A DNA stretch of 25,712 nt, from contig QANT01006098.1 in the NCBI GenBank assembly GCA_003254885.1, positions 1-25,712 of the forward strand, written 5' to 3'. Source of the stretch: Purshia tridentata. Lineage: Eukaryota; Streptophyta; Magnoliopsida; Rosales; Rosaceae. This document shows positions 1 to 10,161 of this stretch, in pieces. Numbering within the stretch: position 1 is the stretch's first letter; each line of letters begins with the position of its first letter. Made by a program: the position numbers and the translations under genes. The notes under the pieces were generated by a model, which did not search any database, was not told the origin of the DNA, and was given only the letters and a program-made list of their open reading frames with translations.

Positions 1-552
1 AAAGTTTTTTCACTTTAAAAAATCACCGACACAACACAACCCATTAAATACTTCTAATTTTAGAGAATAATATTTGTTTAGGAAAAAAAACTTACATATT
101 CTTATGTTAAATGACATGTGATCACCATTAGAGAGAAATAAAATTTCAAATATTTAAATTGAGACTTTTATTTTTCTTTAGTTGTGATATCACATTAGAT
201 AGATAGGAAAGTTTTTCTCTATGTTTAGAGTTAGTATGACATTATTTTTATAGAAAGTGTTTATGTTTAATAATATTTTTGCTATGAATTTTTTATCAAA
301 GTATATACAAATTTTACAAAACTTTTTAAATATCAATTTGTATTTATATTTTGCTCTTATTATTATTCCCATTAACCTCTCTATTGAGTGTGTTTTTTAT
401 TTTAATTATTGTGTTTTACAATTATACCTTCACTTATTAAAATGACTATTTACACTCTTAATTATTTTGTCAAACGACGTCAAAAACTTCTTTGATAGTG
501 GTAGTTGCCAAAACGGAAGGGAATAGGTGATTCACGAAATGGAAAGGATGCT
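1..552. other. AT-rich upstream intergenic DNA
   Basis: This stretch is strongly AT-rich with short open frames only on both strands. None of them resembles a protein I know, and none has a plausible exon structure. It probably contains the distal promoter of the FAR1-related gene downstream. An ACGT core (gacgtc) lies near 476-481, which is a bZIP-type core, but a single copy is weak evidence. I see no RNA gene or mobile-element ends here. Confidence 0.5.
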
Positions 553-584
553 GGGATGATGGGATGATGGGATGAGGGGATGGA
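553..584 (+). repeat. 8-bp tandem repeat, unit gggatgat, about 4 copies
   Basis: Four successive 8-bp units starting gggatg are visible; the first two are identical and the last two vary at the final bases. It lies about 475 bp upstream of the FRS5-like start codon, in the probable promoter or leader. A short minisatellite of this kind is likely length-polymorphic. No function is claimed. Confidence 0.8.
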
Positions 585-714
585 TCCAACGGCGTGAAAC
601 GTGGTAGTCCTTGGTGCCTTGCAGGTTTCGTCAAATACCAAATCATCTGCCCTAAAACCCACAACCCAACTGAACCCTCTCCCTCATTCTCTCTTTATCA
701 GTCTCTCTGGACTC

Positions 715-744
715 TGTGTGTGTGTGTGTGCGCGCGCGCGCATG
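715..744. repeat. Alternating (TG)n(CG)n tract
   Basis: Thirty bases alternate strictly pyrimidine-purine: a TG run (715-730), then a CG run (731-740), then catg. It follows a CT-rich stretch of the type seen near plant transcription starts, so it may lie in the 5' leader or core promoter of the FRS5-like gene. Alternating CG/TG tracts are the classic sequence for left-handed Z-DNA. The sequence is seen directly; the structural role is inference. Confidence 0.85.
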
Positions 745-1057
745 TTGAATTTATGCGGCTATTTCGTTTCTCTGGACTTTGGAGTGCTGCTGAACATCTC
801 AAAGTGGGGATTTTTGTCCCTTTTGGTGGGTGTCCTGCTTTTTGCTCAAAAGGGATATCTTCAAGGTGTTCCCTTTCCTTCTTAAATTCAAAACTTATCA
901 TCAAATTGTGTGCTCTCTCATTTGCTCACTTTTTGTTCATTGCTCGGACACACTGTATCTTTCTTCATTTCCACTTGGTCTTCATGGATTGTGATTGCTT
1001 AATTAAGATTTATTTGGAGAATTTATTGTGTGTATATATATAACCCCATAGGGTAAA

Positions 1058-1162
1058 ATGGAGTTTGAACCATTGAGCATGGGCAATGAGGTTATTGAAT
1101 TTGACATGATGGGTCTGGGTGACATTGACCACCCTGTTGACCACGATGACCTCCTTCACGAT

Positions 1163-1193
<31 letters not shown>

Positions 1194-3680
1194 TTACTCC
1201 AACAGCTTCTGTTGCTGGTTATGCTGCCATTGCCGAACCTTACATTCCTGAAGGGGACACTAATCTGGAACCTTATGAGGGAATGGAGTTCGAATCAGAA
1301 GAGGCTGCCAAGGCCTTCTACAACTCCTATGCTCGCCGCATTGGCTTCAGCACTCGTGTCAGCATGTCTCGACGCTCCAGGCGTGATGGTGCCATCATCC
1401 AGAGGTCTTTTGTTTGCGCCAAAGAAGGGTTTCGAGTTGACAAGCATGACAAGCCTGGCTCTGACCACAATGGCAGGGTCAAGCGCCCTCGGGCTGAGAC
1501 CCGAGTCGGTTGTAAGGCCATGTTGGTTGTCAAGATTCAAGACTCTGGGAGATGGGTTGTCTCTGCTTTTGTCAAGGAGCACAACCATGAGTTGGTTCCC
1601 CCTGATAAGGTGCATTGCCTCCGCTCTCATCGTCATGTCTCTGGTTCTGCGAAGTCCTTAATTGATACCTTGCAGGGTGCTGGGATTGGCCCTAGTGGAA
1701 TTATGTCCGCCCTCATCAAAGAATATGGTGGAATTAGCAATGTTGGCTTCACAGAGCGTGACTGCAGGAATTACATGAGAAGTAGTCGGCAAAGGACCCT
1801 TGGAGGCGACACCCAGCTGCTCTTGGATTACCTGAAGAACAAGCAAGCTGGGGACGCAGCATTCTTCTATGCTGTGCAGGGAGATGAAGATCAGTGCATG
1901 AGCAATATCTTCTGGGCTGATCTCAAAGCAAGGACTAATTACACTTACTTCGGAGACACTGTTACCTTTGACACAACTTACAGGTCAAACCGGTACAGAT
2001 TGCCTTTTGCACCTTTCACAGGGGTTAACCATCATGGACAGCCTGTGTTGTTCGGATGTGCCCTCCTGATAAATGAATCTGAGGCATCGTTTCTTTGGCT
2101 TTTTAAAACATGGCTCATGGCAATGTCTGGTCGGCCTCCACTCTCAATCACTACTGATCATGATCGAGTGATTCGCTTGGCCATCACCCAGGTCTTTCCT
2201 GAGACCCGACACAGGTTCTGCAAGTGGCACATCTTTAAAGAATGCCAAGAGAAGTTGTCCCATGTGCTTTCTGAGCACTCCAACTTTGAAGCCGAGCTTC
2301 ATAAATGTGTCAACCTGACTGAATCAATTGAAGAGTTTGAGGCTTGTTGGTTGTCTCTAATTGATAAATATGATCTCAGGGAACATGAATGGCTTCAATT
2401 GATATATGCTGATCGGCGGCAGTGGATCCCTGTATACTTGAGGGACACCTTCTTTGCAGAAATGTCTATAACACAGCGTAGTGATAGCATGAACTCTTAT
2501 TTTGATGGATATGTCAATGCATCAACAACCCTACAGCTGTTTGTTAAGCAGTATGAGAAAGCTCTTGAAAGTAGATACGAGAAAGAAGTGAAGGCAGATT
2601 ATGATACTATAAATACTGCTCCAGTTATTAAGACCCCTTCACCTATGGAGAAACAAGCAGCTGAGCTTTACTCAAGGAAATTATTTATGAAATTTCAAGA
2701 GCAGTTGGTTGAGACGTTAACTTTCTTGGCGACAAAAGTTGAGGATGATGAGGAAGGATCTATATATCAAGTTGCTAAATTTGGGGAAAGTCTTAAATTC
2801 TATTTTGTTAGATTTAATGTTCATGAAATGAAAGCATTTTGTAGTTGCCAGATGTTTGAGTTCTCTGGCATTCTCTGCGCACACATCTTGACAGTTTTTA
2901 GGGTGACAAATGTTCTTACTCTGCCATCTCATTATATTTTGAAGCGGTGGACGAGGAATGCCAAGAGTGGTGTCATATTGGAGGATCGTGCCAGCGATTT
3001 GTTGAATAGGTCGCAAGAATCTCTCACAGTACGATACAGTAATCTTCGTCATGAGGTGCTTAAGTATGTAGACGAAGGGGTTAAAACTTTTGAAATCTAT
3101 AATGTGGCAATGGGTGCCCTTCTAGAGGCTGCAAATAAAGTTGCTCTTGCAAAGAAGAATGGTGGGAGTTTGGCTATTGTTAATAGAAATAGCAAAGGAG
3201 ATGGTTTTCATTTGGGAAGTCAAGCAAGTAATACCTCTGGCGATAAAAAATGGAGCTTGGAAACTGTGTCTGCGGTTAGTTTTTTCCTGTTACTTTTATT
3301 CACTCAGTCCTTAGTTTATTTTTTCCCAGAGATAATCTTTAAATCCTCTGTTGATCATTGTTATTTTGTTTACCCAATGCTTTCTTGGATTTGTGCATTA
3401 TTTTGCACTTGTTGAGGGGAATTTATTTTCTTCTGTTCACTTCATAATTCCTCATATCCAATCTTGTGTTTTGTCATTAGTGTTACTGAACATTGTTTGT
3501 GCAATTTTGTAGGATGAGCAGGATAAGAAAATCCAGAAACTATCTCGTCAACTTGAGCGTGCACGACGGAAATGTGAAGTGTATCGGGCTAATTTGCTTT
3601 CCGTTTTGAAAGATATTGAGGAGCAAAAATTACAACTGTCAGTTAAAGTTCAAAACATTAAATTAGGAATGAAAGAATAG
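1058..3680 (+). CDS. FRS5: FAR1-RELATED SEQUENCE 5-like protein (domesticated MULE transposase)
   Basis: There are two coding exons, 1058-3274 and 3513-3680, with donor gttagt and acceptor tgtag in phase 0; the product is 794 aa. Family members descend from Mutator-like transposases and act as nuclear DNA-binding transcription regulators; FHY3 and FAR1 act in phytochrome A signalling, while FRS5's own role is less clear. Visible domains: an acidic N-terminus with eight alanines (38-45); a FAR1 DNA-binding domain at about 80-180 with zinc ligands C120, C152, H175 and H177; a MULE transposase domain at about 290-400 with acidic residues D305 (FDTTYRSNRY) and D367 (ITTDHD); and a SWIM zinc finger C595, C597, C607, H609. 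The last exon encodes a charged, heptad-like coiled coil. From memory the protein matches Arabidopsis FRS5 closely over most of its length. The start is chosen because it is in frame, preceded by taaaatgg, and keeps the family N-terminus. No inverted repeats flank the gene, as expected for a domesticated copy. Confidence 0.93.
1169..1192 (+). repeat. (GCT)8 trinucleotide repeat coding for polyalanine
   Basis: Eight consecutive GCT codons encode alanines 38-45 of the FRS5-like protein, ahead of the DNA-binding domain. A pure trinucleotide run can change length without shifting the frame, so alleles with different alanine counts are likely. Confidence 0.9.
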
Positions 3681-4088
3681 TGATGTCTTATGTCAGTGAT
3701 AGCTCTCTCTCTCTCTTTCTCACATACACAAAGCCAGGTTCACTATTTCTTGTAAAAATGTTTTTTTTTTCTCTGAGAAAATACATGCTTCCGCTGATGA
3801 GTTCAAGCATCAAACTAAAAAGGTAATTCAAGCCCAATTCATGAATTTTTTTAAAATAATTTAAAAAACACAGAATAAAAATCCTAATTATGCAACTTCT
3901 GAAGCTCCTGAAGAAGGTTTTAAGTTTTCAAATAAGCAAGTGCATACCATTTATAATCAGCTTGACCACTAGCTATACATCGAGAGTAATTCTTTAACTG
4001 TCTTTTCAACAATTTAACTGAATACAATATTTATCACTAAATTGCCCATAATTGAATAGAAAAATAATGACATAAGAGTAAGATCTGA
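3681..4088. other. Convergent 3' intergenic region
   Basis: This lies between the stop codons of the FRS5-like gene (+) and DGAT2 (-), so it holds both 3' untranslated regions. A short CT run is at 3703-3716 and a T run near 3760-3770. No coding signal is seen. The close tail-to-tail arrangement (408 bp) means the two transcripts may overlap at their 3' ends. Confidence 0.6.
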
Positions 4089-7000
4089 TCACAGAACTGT
4101 CAATTGAAGGTCAGGAAAACCAGCCCGCGCCTTGTGCCTTTCAAAAAGATCCTGTAGTGCTTCAATAAATTGACCATGCACTTCAGTGACCTGGAAAAAA
4201 CAAACAAGTATGCACTGAAACATTAGCTGCTACGCACTCGTCAATGTATACAAAACCTGTGGAGCTTCAGCTGCTAGTTAACACCTGATTAACATGCAGT
4301 CCACTTATTTGATGCAACTAGAACTATATCCAAGAGCTTTGAGACAACATTAGTAACTTTTGACATGGAAGAAAGCCCTAGACTCGATGAAGAATTAAAA
4401 AAATATCAACAATCACATGCTATAGCTCTGTAGAAGATTTAGATGTTCCACCACAATGGAGTTTCAAAGGCAAAAGAAAGCGAAAATGGATAAATTTTTT
4501 GGCATGGGAGGCTGCACTTTTCAACATCATTGATGTTGAAGTGTAGTGACCATTTGTAGGCATCCCACATCTCAGCTCTAATTCATCCTTTAGTCTTCTC
4601 ACCAGCATCATTTAAAGCATTGATTCAAACAGAAAGCATGCAGAAGATGAAGTACAGGGCAACAGGATTGAACAAATGTTCACAGGTAATCAAACACATA
4701 CATTATGCTCAGGTGTTGTGGTGGAATCCTTACCTCTTCCATGGTGGGTTCTGGATTTTTCTTGAGATCGATTGGTCTACCTACGACCACGTGCATTGGT
4801 TTTCTGTAGGGTATAGGAGATCTACAAAGGAGAACCAAGATAACCATAAGCAGTTGCCAAACAGTATAGCACTGCTAACCGTCAACATCATAAATATACT
4901 TTCATTTTTCCTAAGGTGAACGAACATCCTCAATAAACATACATACTACAACAAATGCAAAAGTAGGTTGCAGGCAAATATTGTCAAACTTCATAATAAC
5001 ACTAATACCTGGATAGGTTGGTCAAAACAAATTCAATAATAGTATAATTTCTTCCCATCTAACCAGAAAGTTTTTTGACCAAATAAAATCAGAAAGTTTC
5101 AGTGGAATAGTTTTCTTCTTTCAGTTTTTAGATATAAATTTCCCACAGCTAATTGCAAAGGCAACAATTCTACTCGAGAAAGACTATTGAGATAAAGCCT
5201 CAACAAAAAAATTCTTTCCCAGATAATTTTTTCTCTGTAACAACCGAAACCTTACAACTTCTATTGGATACACAAGTCCAACATCTCCAAGACATGGGAA
5301 AACAATACTGTTTCGTATATGTTAGAGTTTTAGCAAGAAACATGTCCATAACACCATATGGACAAAGAAAAATGTCTGACTTGATATATAGAGAAGGAGA
5401 TGTTGCCTGACATGGACTTTCTTTGGAGAACTGTTCATAGTGGGGCTGGAGTCCTGCTTTACAAAAACAGTGCTTCTCTAGTAAACAACTTAATTTTTTA
5501 ATCTTAACGTGGTTAACTAGATATCATTTCCCACATCATTTTTTTTGTTTTTCCTTGGACTCGCTTAACCTTCCAAAATGGTTTCGATTTTTCTTCCACA
5601 AAGAATGACTACTAGATAGAAAAAAAGAAAGATAAAGTTAAGAAGACAATATCATATCAATTGACTAAGAATACATACCCAAAAATTCCCCAGAAGAAAA
5701 TTGGTGTGAACTTGATAGCTCTAGCAAACTTCAGAAAGAGCTCCCCACTTGGCTTCCACCACTTATAAACATTTGACTATGGCAAGGTTGGATCATAAGA
5801 AAAAGAAAAAGGGAATATTATTTCTCTGTTAGGTGAAGCACAAGCATGAGAGACAGGCAAAGTATTGATCAACAAATAAAGAAGAAACAAAACAAAATGG
5901 CCCTAACAAGCCCAAGCAATGGACGTATGAAACCAACAAACTGATCTTAATAGTTAGAAAACGATAGACACCAATACAAGTTTGGACCAGTAAAGCAGAA
6001 GGCAGACAAAGGCAAAGCTGATACAATGCACCCGCAGCAAGAATTGAAACCAAGTAACTTTATTGGTGTAAAAAACTAGATAGAAAGTGGTGATACCTGA
6101 CCAAAGCAGAAAACTGGAACCAGGGGATGACCTCCCTCCATGGCTATGCGAACAAACCCTCTTCTCGACTTAAGGAATGCTATCTACAAAGTAAATGATA
6201 AGAATTTGGGAATGGAATTGCAATCAAGAAAACAGAACAAATGAATTGCCTCTATATTTTCAAGCGTGTGTGTGATCGAGATGAGAAATGGGATTGGACA
6301 ATAAAAATGGCCATAAAATTAGGCAAAAGCACAAAATTGACCTCATGCTTTTTTTTTAATCAGGATATTGACCTTAAGCTTGATTAGCTTAATAAGAAGA
6401 AATCTAGGTCACCAGCTCCAGCTGATTAATAGATTCACGAATTGTAGCACTCAGTTATGCTTTACATCTAGATATAGCAACAGATGACTAGACAGAACAA
6501 TTAACAAAGAGCATATGGAAGAACTTAAACGGTGTAGACCTCTTTGCCACACTCCATATGATATGTCTCCCGCACTCCACCAGGCACAAGAACGCAACTA
6601 TAACCAGCAGCTAATCGGGAGAGAAAGTTACTCTTCGTGGCTGGTGTAAGACCCAACCATGTCCATATATGTCTAAGAAAAGGTGTGTAGAACACCTAAA
6701 CACAGTTCCCCACACAGAATAAGCAAAAGTATAGCTAAAAAAATGGAGAAAAGGTTCAGATGAAGTAAAGTAGTAGTCTTACAGCGCTACTTGCAAGGAC
6801 CTTAATTTTGCGGAGAGGCAAGAAACCAGTAAGGTCAGCAAGTGCAACAACACCAATTGGCAAAACTGAATGTGGTTCATAACCAAAGACTGCATAAACC
6901 ACAGAGATACAAATGTAACTTATATCATAGCTTGTAACGGTAATAGGACACACCGATGAAAAGGGCGTATATTTTGTATACCATAAGCTCGATTAGGATC

Positions 7001-7532
7001 AAAGGCATGTATATTCTCTACATACAGAGTGACCGGAAAATAACTACAGGCATGCTTACATATGTACCTGCAGATACAATTCAACAAAAAAGAAAAAGAA
7101 AAATATGAACTTTGTGTTTATTGGGTGGGATTATATACTTGGAAGTTGAAACCCAAATTCCAAAGAGCAAAGGGCACTCTTACCTGGACAGTGTTCGGCC
7201 TATTTTGCTCTTTTCGTTAACTGGCATGATCATAAACAATAGAAGCAACCCAAGTACCCTGAAACACAAATTTCTCAGCCGAAAAACGAGTAAATAAACG
7301 AGTAATCAGAAGAGAGAGATAGAGAGATAAACTGAGAGAATAGGAAAACTCACAGGAGGGCCTTGGAAAGAGGAAGGAAGAAGATGGTGAAGAGAATCAA
7401 ACCCACGTTGAAATGGATAGCCCCAAGCCATATACCCATGGCCACAAACAGGTGCGCGATGTTCGACTCGGAATTCTCTGTTCCTCGAAATATCGTTATT
7501 CCCTCCTCCTCCTTCTTCTTCATCTTCACCAT
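4089..7532 (-). CDS. DGAT2: Diacylglycerol O-acyltransferase 2 (DGAT2)
   Basis: Nine coding exons on the minus strand: 7354-7532, 7184-7258, 6982-7067, 6783-6889, 6540-6695, 6097-6183, 5679-5776, 4734-4821 and 4089-4190. They total 978 nt and give 325 aa in one open frame. DGAT2 transfers an acyl group from acyl-CoA to diacylglycerol, the last step of triacylglycerol synthesis, in the endoplasmic reticulum membrane. Visible features: hydrophobic N-terminal membrane segments at about 27-75; YFPV at about 95-98; the plant motif FGYEPHS at 115-121, with the presumed catalytic H120; PGGVRE at 187-192; and RRGFVRIA...LVPVFCFGQ at 208-230. Length and order match Arabidopsis DGAT2. The start at 7532 sits in a good context (gaaatgg); a methionine three codons in (7523) and one 19 codons upstream (7589) are alternatives. 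The donor after exon 5 (GAG|GTCTAC) is weak but is the only join that keeps the family sequence. The C-terminus reads LQLTVL, where relatives have a charged residue at the T. Confidence 0.95.
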
Positions 7533-8172
7533 TTCTACAATACTATAATTCTTCTTCTTCTTCTTCTTATTATTCTTATTCTTTTCCAACCCAATTTTCT
7601 GCCACTAATAAATTCTCGAAAAATCGAAACTTTTATGTCTGCATTTGATCACATCATGACTGTCAACCAGCATTGGTGTCACCGTCTCGTCAGTCTCGGT
7701 TTTCTGGGCGTTTCTGGGATAACACTTAACGCGAATGACATCATTAAAATATGCTATTATCGGTGACTGATAGACTAATAGTTTATTAAACTAATCGGGT
7801 AAATAAGATCAACTCTTTCGTACCCCCCCCCATACTTGTAAATTTTTTCTCTTTTGTTGATGTATATTTCTTTTTTACTGAATATGAACTTTTATTGTCC
7901 AACAACTAACAACTAACTGCAATACTTTCATTTGCCTCCATCACCATCTTTATTTGCCTATTTAAATCATTTCTGGTCGGTGCTCTGCCGTCGGTCACAT
8001 GGTATTCACGTTCCTTCAAAATTCAGCCTTTTTCTTTTTCTTTTTCTTTTGTATATGAATAATAGTCAAATTCTCAGTTATTGGTGCAGATTAGTTTAGA
8101 AGCATTAAATATATTTACATAATGTGTGAAATGTCACAAATGTTACATGTGGTAATAGAAAAAAAAGTGCAG
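7533..8172. other. Upstream region and probable promoter of DGAT2
   Basis: This contains the 5' leader of DGAT2, including a purine-rich GAA run on the gene strand (7549-7568), then AT-rich DNA. A possible TATA-like sequence (TATTTTA on the minus strand) lies near 7748-7755. A run of nine to ten C lies near 7825. No convincing coding exon was seen on either strand. Confidence 0.45.
7549..7568. repeat. (TTC)n microsatellite
   Basis: About seven TTC units (GAA on the gene strand) lie just upstream of the preferred DGAT2 start, probably in its 5' leader. If translation began at 7589 this run would encode a lysine-rich stretch, which argues for the downstream start. Confidence 0.85.
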
Positions 8173-8313
8173 GTTTGGTATCGAGTATAGTACTCGTTTT
8201 AGTATTAAGTATTTTATCAGAATTATTAAAACTTTTACTTTTTTATTTATTTCTCTCTTATTTTTTTTTTAATGATTTTGATGAGATGCTTGGTATCAAA
8301 ACAGATACCAAGC
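8173..8313. mobile_element. Candidate small foldback element (MITE-like), about 141 bp
   Basis: The left end gtttggtatc and the right end gataccaagc are inverted copies that match at 9 of 10 bases. Each end also has its own small palindrome: cgagta/tactcg at 8182-8196, and gcttggtatc/gataccaagc at 8288-8313 with a six-base loop. The centre is T-rich and non-coding. This is the shape of a miniature inverted-repeat element. I could not identify a clear target-site duplication, so the family is not assigned. Confidence 0.45.
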
Positions 8314-8907
8314 TACTGAATCTGCTAGTGGGATATATGGAATGGAAAGTTGATTGGCTAGAGGAAGATTTTATCATACTGCATCAAAATACTCACAAGT
8401 AATGAAAGTGCTGTTGGGCTTTTGTGAAAAGAGTACTCTAGTGATATCTAGGATACAAAGATAGGCAAAACGTTTTAGCTTATATCTTTTGGTTCACCTA
8501 CGCAACCTCCTTTATTTTGGCATTTTGCTATCACACTTGAGGTGTGTTTCTCAAACTAGCCATTCCTTTGGATAATATAATTGGTATGTTCACCATCAAA
8601 GGCCACATTAGAGATGGGTTTAAATTAAATAGAAAACACACATGAACTACACATATGGACCGCATTATGAGTTATGAGCATGGCGTACATACAACCACAT
8701 CCACAATTATATACATGTACATAATTAATCGTATAAAAACTACTTTTATTATCCAAGCATTTATAGTTTCTCTTATGTCAAGCATTTGCCTAAAAAACAG
8801 GTATCCATAATCAATAAAAAACCATCACTCAAATCTGACAATAAATAAGTAGAAGATAGATAGACAGAGAGCATCTGCCAAGAATTTCATATTTGACAGC
8901 CTTCGCT
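8314..8907. other. Non-coding spacer
   Basis: AT-rich DNA between the candidate foldback element and the 3' side of the next gene. Short direct and inverted A/T stretches occur but no exon, RNA gene or clear element boundary could be supported. Confidence 0.4.
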
Positions 8908-9010
8908 TGTTTGGTGGGATAAGGGATGAAATTGGATAATATTAGTGCAATCAAATGTTTGGTCAATCAAGAGATTTAACTACACTAAATAGTAATCTCA
9001 CCAAACATAA
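8908..9010. mobile_element. Possible MITE-like inverted-repeat insertion
   Basis: The segment opens with a tgtttggtggga-like end and closes with tctcaccaaaca, which is its near inverted copy. A third copy of gtttggt lies inside. Ends of the form GTTTGGT are common in plant MITEs. It lies immediately past the stop codon of the minus-strand gene ending at 9048, so it may form part of that gene's 3' untranslated region. The inverted repeats are short, so confidence is low. Confidence 0.3.
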
Positions 9011-9047
9011 TCTACAATTAATGAAGCAATTAATGTTTGTTGGATGA

Positions 9048-10146
9048 TTAACATCCCATTCTAGTCCACCTAAACCGTCCTCTCAACTGACCCATGGAGA
9101 CAATGTTTGTGCGTGATCTTCTGCCTTTTGTGCCACCCTGCTGCTTTCTTGCACATGCTTCTGAGGAGCCACACTCCTGCAATCATCACCACACTTTTCT
9201 TTCAGTGCACCTTTATATTTTCCCTTTCGCCAATCAAACCAGATAGCAGAATATGAACAAATGCAAATGTGTATTTAGGGTCAGTTTGGTATTACTGTAA
9301 GAATAAGTTGTGAAGCAAAGCAGTATTAGCATTCCCATCATTATCGCATGTCTTTTAATTAATTACTTACTTGATTGTGTTGGGGGGTGTCAACTATGGG
9401 CAAACCAGCTGACCCTTGCCAAATTTTCTCAGATACCAGAATGTTGGAACGGCTAGAACTTGATGCGCTTTCTATATCCATCTCTTGGCTTAACTAAATT
9501 GGGGAAGACAGAAAAAGTTGAAGGATAAATAACAAAACTCTGAGGCATTTGTTAATGATGGGACAAATTCAACGGTGATTATCATTCTATAAAAGTGAAC
9601 CCATCTCATTTAAAAATTAAAACAACGGTTGCATGAATCATACTAAGTGATAGAGAAAATCGATTAAAACTTAACATTTGGCAGAGAATGAAAAAAATAG
9701 TGGAAGAGAGAGAAATAGAGGGCCAAATGTCAAGTTTTAATTGACTTTCCCTACCACTTAGTATCATGACGTCCCCACATAAGTTTTTCTCTAACATATA
9801 AGGTTGTACTGTAGAATTTTCCTTGCTGCTAACCTGTAGTACCCGGTTCTCAAGCATAGCTACTCGTTCCACGAGCGTGCCTTTAAGATTTACTTCTTCA
9901 ATTGCAGATGACAGAGTCTTGCACTGATCTTCTGGTTCCATGGTTTCACAGGCTGGACATGAAGAATGCCTAACTGCCGATGATGACAAGCCATGCTTCT
10001 GTTCCAAAAACTGCAACTGAATGGTTATTTTGAAATGTGAGCAGGATAAACCATTAATATTGAAAAAAATCAAATAAAAGATCACATGTTACCAAACGAT
10101 CAAGCCGGTCCAATCTTTGGAGAATAGGCATGGGTGTACTCGTCAT
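9048..10146 (-). CDS. Small uncharacterised helical protein
   Basis: Four coding exons on the minus strand, 10093-10146, 9834-10016, 9371-9493 and 9048-9176, all joined in phase 0, give 162 aa. The joins use GTAACA, GTTAGC and GTAAGT donors and CAG, TAG and CAG acceptors. The N-terminus (PILQRLDRLDRL) and residues about 48-79 (TLSSAIEEVNLKG...ERVAMLENRVLQ) look amphipathic and could form coiled coils. A CPAC pair is at 38-41, with another Cys at 50. The middle is serine-rich, and the basic C-terminus ends RWTRMGC. I recognise the pattern as one conserved in plants but cannot assign a function or symbol. The second exon has two possible acceptors six bases apart (CAGTTGCAG), which would add or remove Leu-Gln. 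The longer unspliced frame covering exon 2 is simply intron read-through. Confidence 0.75.
9276..9335. mobile_element. Possible transposon-end relic inside intron 3
   Basis: The sequence tagggtcagtttggtatta and the bases after it resemble the termini of common plant hAT/MITE-type elements (gggtc.gtttggtatt.ctgt). Only one end is visible within the intron 9177-9370, so this would be a truncated or decayed copy. The assignment is by recollection of the motif only. Confidence 0.25.
9640..9764. repeat. Intronic 43-bp inverted repeat (hairpin) with 39-base loop
   Basis: Arms 9640-9682 and 9722-9764 are inverted copies of each other with 38 of 43 matches and no gaps. The loop 9683-9721 is purine-rich. 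All five differences are transitions. In RNA from the minus strand, which is the sense strand of the host gene, four of the five become G-U pairs, leaving one mismatch. It lies in intron 2 (9494-9833) of the small helical-protein gene. It may be a foldback transposon relic or a small-RNA hairpin precursor. Confidence 0.85.
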
Positions 10147-10161
10147 TTCCTGCTTTTCTTG

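Noticed and set aside
1119..1661. 180-codon plus-strand frame with a leucine run
   Set aside because: It is a shifted reading of the FRS5-like exon; the leucine run is the alanine repeat read out of frame.
1058..3680. An active Mutator-like transposon around the transposase-like gene
   Set aside because: No terminal inverted repeats or target-site duplication are seen, the gene has an intron and a leader, and it closely matches the domesticated FRS5 lineage.
4420..4611. 63-codon frame on the minus strand
   Set aside because: It lies inside DGAT2 intron 8; the flanking exons join in frame without it and it has no counterpart in the DGAT2 family.
4620..4919. 99-codon frame on the plus strand
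   Set aside because: It is antisense to DGAT2 exon 8 and its flanking introns, with no protein-family resemblance.
9606..10085. 159-codon open frame on the minus strand
   Set aside because: It runs through the intron on both sides of exon 2 of the 162-aa protein gene; the spliced model has better splice signals and a continuous frame.
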